Part shown: positions 61,806 to 64,000 of the stretch, in pieces
How positions within the stretch are numbered: the first letter of the stretch is position 1
Layout of the letters: the number at the start of each line of letters is the position of its first letter
Assembly: GCA_016709025.1 (NCBI GenBank)
Contig: JADJEQ010000012.1
Span: 62,001 to 126,000, forward strand
Direction: 5' to 3'
Length of the DNA: 64,000 nucleotides
Source: Bacteroidales bacterium
Lineage (GTDB): Bacteria > Bacteroidota > Bacteroidia > Bacteroidales > Lentimicrobiaceae
Position numbers and translations under genes: made by a program
The notes under the pieces: model-generated
Told to the model about the DNA's origin: nothing
Seen by the model: the letters and a program-made list of their open reading frames with translations, nothing else
Database searches by the model: none

Positions 61806-63222
61806 CGTCAATAAACAGGTGATCCAACGAAAGCTCATTTTGAACAAGTTGTTTGCTGTATTGGTTGGAAACCAGGCCATAAGTAGTAATGAAAGTAACA
61901 AAAATACTCTTATTGGTTTTGGTATCCTCTGTAAATGTATTCACCTTTGTCAGTATCTCCTGTGCGTATTTTTTGTCGATGGTAAATTTCGTGTTGTAAA
62001 ATTTTACTTCACAGAGATTGATCACATGGTCGGCCCTGTCAATCAATAAATCAACCTGGGCACCGTTTTTTATGTTTTTCGCTATCCAGCTTCCCTGCTC
62101 AGAATGAATTCCGGAAATTTTCAGTCCTTCCTTTACCTGGGCAAGGTGTTTTATGCAAATGGTCTCATAGCACAGACCCGACCAGATCTTATAAGGTTGC
62201 TGATTGTATAGTTTGTCCCAGACTCCGTTTGCAGAAGGCTTTGTATTTTCAATAAATCTGATATAAAACAAGGTATACTCATCGGTAAGCCGATAAAGCG
62301 GGTCTTTTATCCCCTTGTAAGGGGTGTATTTTTCAATAAATCCTGATTCTTCCAACTCAACCAGTGTTTTCGTGAGCGTGCCGCCGGAAGCTATTTTCGT
62401 TATAGCCAGAATTGCATTTCTCGTAAGGCCTTTTCTGACTGAAGCCAGGTTCCTGATGATCGCTTCATGATTTTCATGCATGTTGAACAGAGATGCAAAC
62501 ACATTGCTGAATTCTGACCTGAGCAGCCCGTTTTTATCAAAACAAAGTCTGTCAAGGCATTGCGCCACACTTTCACCGGGCAATATTTTTTCCAGATAAT
62601 AGGGCACTCCACCCATTGCCATGTATATCTGCAATATATCGTATCTGGTAAGTTTTACTTTGTTTTTTCGGAGCAACAATTCGGTTTCAAACAGGGTGAA
62701 CGGGGACAAATGAATTTTATTGGTTATCCTGTTGTGCAATCCACCTTTGCTTCTCAGAATATTGTTGATCATATAAGAGGCTGCCGATCCGCAGATTACC
62801 ACAATCAGATCCATTCTTTTGGAAACATAGTTGTTCCAGAAATTGTCGAATGCAGGCAAAAAATTTGATTTCCGGGTGTCCAGCCATGGGAATTCATCGA
62901 TAAAAATGACTTTCTTTCTTTTTGAACTGATTTGTTCGATGAATTGACCCAGTGCATAAAAAGCTTCAATCCAGTCAACTGGTTTTTTAATTTTTACATT
63001 CCTGGCGGAAAGTATAAGCCGGAAGTTTTTAAGTTGTCCCGAAAGGGATACATTGTGGATTCCGGAAAGTTCAAACACGATATGTTTTTTATAAACTTCC
63101 CTTATCAGAAACGTTTTGCCGATTCTTCTCCTGCCATAAACTGCAATCAGTTCCGGTTTATTGCTTTTTAGAGCATCCTGAAGAATCAGAATTTCGCGTT
63201 TCCGCCCCACAAGATTATTCAT
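61801..63222 (-). CDS. AAA/STAND-type ATPase with C-terminal DUF234 (PD-(D/E)XK nuclease-like) domain
   Basis: 473 residues. Walker A is GRRRIGKT (30-37) and Walker B VIFIDEFPWLD (Asp109-Glu110); VVICGSAASYMI resembles sensor 1. A winged-helix region follows (about 280-330, ILAITKIASGGTLTKTLVELEESGFIEKY). The C-terminal DUF234-type domain has GAQVDLLIDRADHVINLCEVKFY, in which Asp391, Glu405 and Lys407 fit a PD-(D/E)XK core. Such COG1672-type genes are scattered in archaea and bacteria with no clear role. Here the gene sits between identical 20-nt repeats, suggesting a self-contained cassette. Confidence 0.88.
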   Translation of the reverse strand: MNNLVGRKREILILQDALKSNKPELIAVYGRRRIGKTFLIREVYKKHIVFELSGIHNVSLSGQLKNFRLILSARNVKIKKPVDWIEAFYALGQFIEQISSKRKKVIFIDEFPWLDTRKSNFLPAFDNFWNNYVSKRMDLIVVICGSAASYMINNILRSKGGLHNRITNKIHLSPFTLFETELLLRKNKVKLTRYDILQIYMAMGGVPYYLEKILPGESVAQCLDRLCFDKNGLLRSEFSNVFASLFNMHENHEAIIRNLASVRKGLTRNAILAITKIASGGTLTKTLVELEESGFIEKYTPYKGIKDPLYRLTDEYTLFYIRFIENTKPSANGVWDKLYNQQPYKIWSGLCYETICIKHLAQVKEGLKISGIHSEQGSWIAKNIKNGAQVDLLIDRADHVINLCEVKFYNTKFTIDKKYAQEILTKVNTFTEDTKTNKSIFVTFITTYGLVSNQYSKQLVQNELSLDHLFIDV

Positions 63223-63242
63223 ATATTCTTGTTATATGCAGC

Positions 63243-63250
63243 CAAATATA
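63243..63250 (-). promoter_or_regulatory. Bacteroidota -7 box TATATTTG for the ATPase gene
   Basis: TATATTTG on the minus strand lies about 20 nt before the ATG. The 20-nt repeat at 63261-63280 covers the position of the -33 element. Confidence 0.6.
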
Positions 63251-63260
63251 CGAAAAAAAT

Positions 63261-63280
63261 GATAGTTTTGGCTACTTATA
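63261..63280. repeat. 20-nt repeat upstream of the ATPase gene
   Basis: GATAGTTTTGGCTACTTATA is identical to 61786-61805 and in the same orientation, so the ATPase gene lies between direct repeats. Confidence 0.92.
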
Positions 63281-63465
63281 AGCTATATTTATTTTTAATA
63301 ATGTGTTTTAAAGGAGGTTTAAAACCCATGTAAATAGTTGAAAAATAAAGAGATAATACAAACATTCAGTTAGTTTATTTTCGGATCAATAATTTGAACG
63401 AACCCGTTGATTCAGTTGTTATAAATTAGTCTTCATGAACGGACTTTCATATCGCTGAGGTTATC

Positions 63466-63473
63466 TATCTTTG
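63466..63473 (+). promoter_or_regulatory. Bacteroidota -7 box TATCTTTG for moeA
   Basis: TATCTTTG lies 22 nt before the moeA ATG. Confidence 0.6.
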
Positions 63474-63494
63474 TCCAAAATCTGATAATCAGGA

Positions 63495-64000
63495 ATGATA
63501 ACTTTTGAAGAAGCACTTGCTATTATTGACAACATCCGGGTAAATCCCCTGGTTGAACAGGTTGGGCTTGAACTGGCTGTTGGCCGGGTGCTGGCCGAAG
63601 ATGTATTTTCCGATGTGGAAATGCCGCCATTCAACAAGGCTGCAGTAGATGGCTATGCCTGCCGCCGCGAAGAATTGCCGGGCCCGTTCTCTATACTCGA
63701 AGTGGTTCCGGCTGGTGTGCTGCCAATACATCCGGTCGGACCGGGTCAGTGCTCGAAAATTATGACCGGTGCCATGGTGCCTGAAGGGGCCGATACCATG
63801 ATCATGGTTGAATATACGGAAACCCTTGAAGATGGGAGAATTCTCTTTCTGAATGAAAAAACCTCATCAAACATCGCCTGGCGTGCTGAAGATGTTAAAT
63901 CCGGGCAGTTGGTAGTTCAGCAAGGAACCCTGCTCAAGGCGCACCACATTGGCATCATGGCAGCTGTTGGTTGCGGAGAACCCCTGGTTTATAAATTTCC
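63495..64000 (+). CDS. moeA: Molybdopterin molybdenumtransferase, N-terminal part (runs off the window)
   Basis: About 168 residues are visible from MITFEEALAIIDN. The conserved MPPFNKAAVDGYA (near 42), KIMTGAMVPEGADTMIMVEYTE (near 87) and the HHIGIMAAVGCGEPLVY segment (near 152) identify MoeA, which inserts molybdate into adenylylated molybdopterin in the cytoplasm. The start is fixed by the promoter box just upstream. The catalytic C-terminal region is outside the window. Confidence 0.93.
   Translation, partial: MITFEEALAIIDNIRVNPLVEQVGLELAVGRVLAEDVFSDVEMPPFNKAAVDGYACRREELPGPFSILEVVPAGVLPIHPVGPGQCSKIMTGAMVPEGADTMIMVEYTETLEDGRILFLNEKTSSNIAWRAEDVKSGQLVVQQGTLLKAHHIGIMAAVGCGEPLVYKF

Overview
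The window looks like chromosomal DNA of a member of the Bacteroidota, probably a Bacteroidales/Marinilabiliales-type or uncultured relative. The evidence is several secreted proteins with type IX secretion (T9SS) sorting domains, at least twelve promoters of the Bacteroidota form TAnnTTTG, a general lack of Shine-Dalgarno sequences, and families typical of the phylum: DUF4919, head-GIN DUF2807, CotH/P-domain proteins, a short archaeal-type prolyl-tRNA synthetase, GH29/GH35 glycosidases and DUF4369-type thioredoxin-like lipoproteins. No rRNA, tRNA, CRISPR array, phage or complete insertion sequence is visible.

Layout. 1-8.6 kb: secreted and envelope proteins (a truncated secreted protein, a type-B T9SS fibronectin-like protein, a YqaA/VTT membrane protein, an S9 peptidase, a P-domain/CotH protein). 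9-15.8 kb: guaB, then an apparent operon of three periplasmic folding factors (double-parvulin PPIase, SurA-like lipoprotein, SurA) and a MoxR ATPase. 16-30.6 kb, all on the minus strand: a very large T9SS surface protein gene of 29 near-identical 92-residue repeats, broken here by one 1-nt deletion and one stop codon; a small secreted DUF4347 protein; a stand-alone receiver; a LuxR-type response regulator; and a REC-PAS-PAS-PAS histidine kinase. 31-35.2 kb: adaptor, MacB-like permease and TolC, without an ATPase. 35.5-48.2 kb: AlkB-like dioxygenase, peroxiredoxin, GH35 and GH29 glycosidases, a DUF4919 protein, mazG, a PagL-like lipid A deacylase, a DUF2807 lipoprotein, proS and a low-complexity lipoprotein. 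48.3-59.2 kb: FadL-like porin, TPR protein, zinc-ribbon and Nif3 proteins, lpxK, purine nucleoside phosphorylase, a thioredoxin-fold lipoprotein that has lost its CxxC, lpxH and Ppx/GppA. 59.7-64 kb: DEAD-box helicase, DUF421 protein, an AAA ATPase/nuclease-fold gene bracketed by identical 20-nt repeats, and the start of moeA.

How it fits together. Much of the window serves the cell envelope: lipid A synthesis and possible deacylation (lpxK, lpxH, PagL-like), outer-membrane protein folding (PPIases), efflux, and T9SS surface display. The 16-30.6 kb block is the strongest candidate for an unusual system: a repeat-built surface protein, a DUF4347 module encoded as a separate secreted protein directly upstream, and signalling genes in the same orientation. 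The second candidate is the ATPase/nuclease cassette at 61.76-63.28 kb with its direct and inverted repeats.

Intergenic DNA between 38 and 60 kb is rich in unrelated 7-8-nt tandem repeats, some touching stop codons and one encoding a lipoprotein signal peptide. It also holds a small inverted-repeat element family. Where a TAnnTTTG box lies inside a longer open frame, the start codon was moved downstream of it (guaB, peroxiredoxin, PagL-like gene, DEAD helicase).
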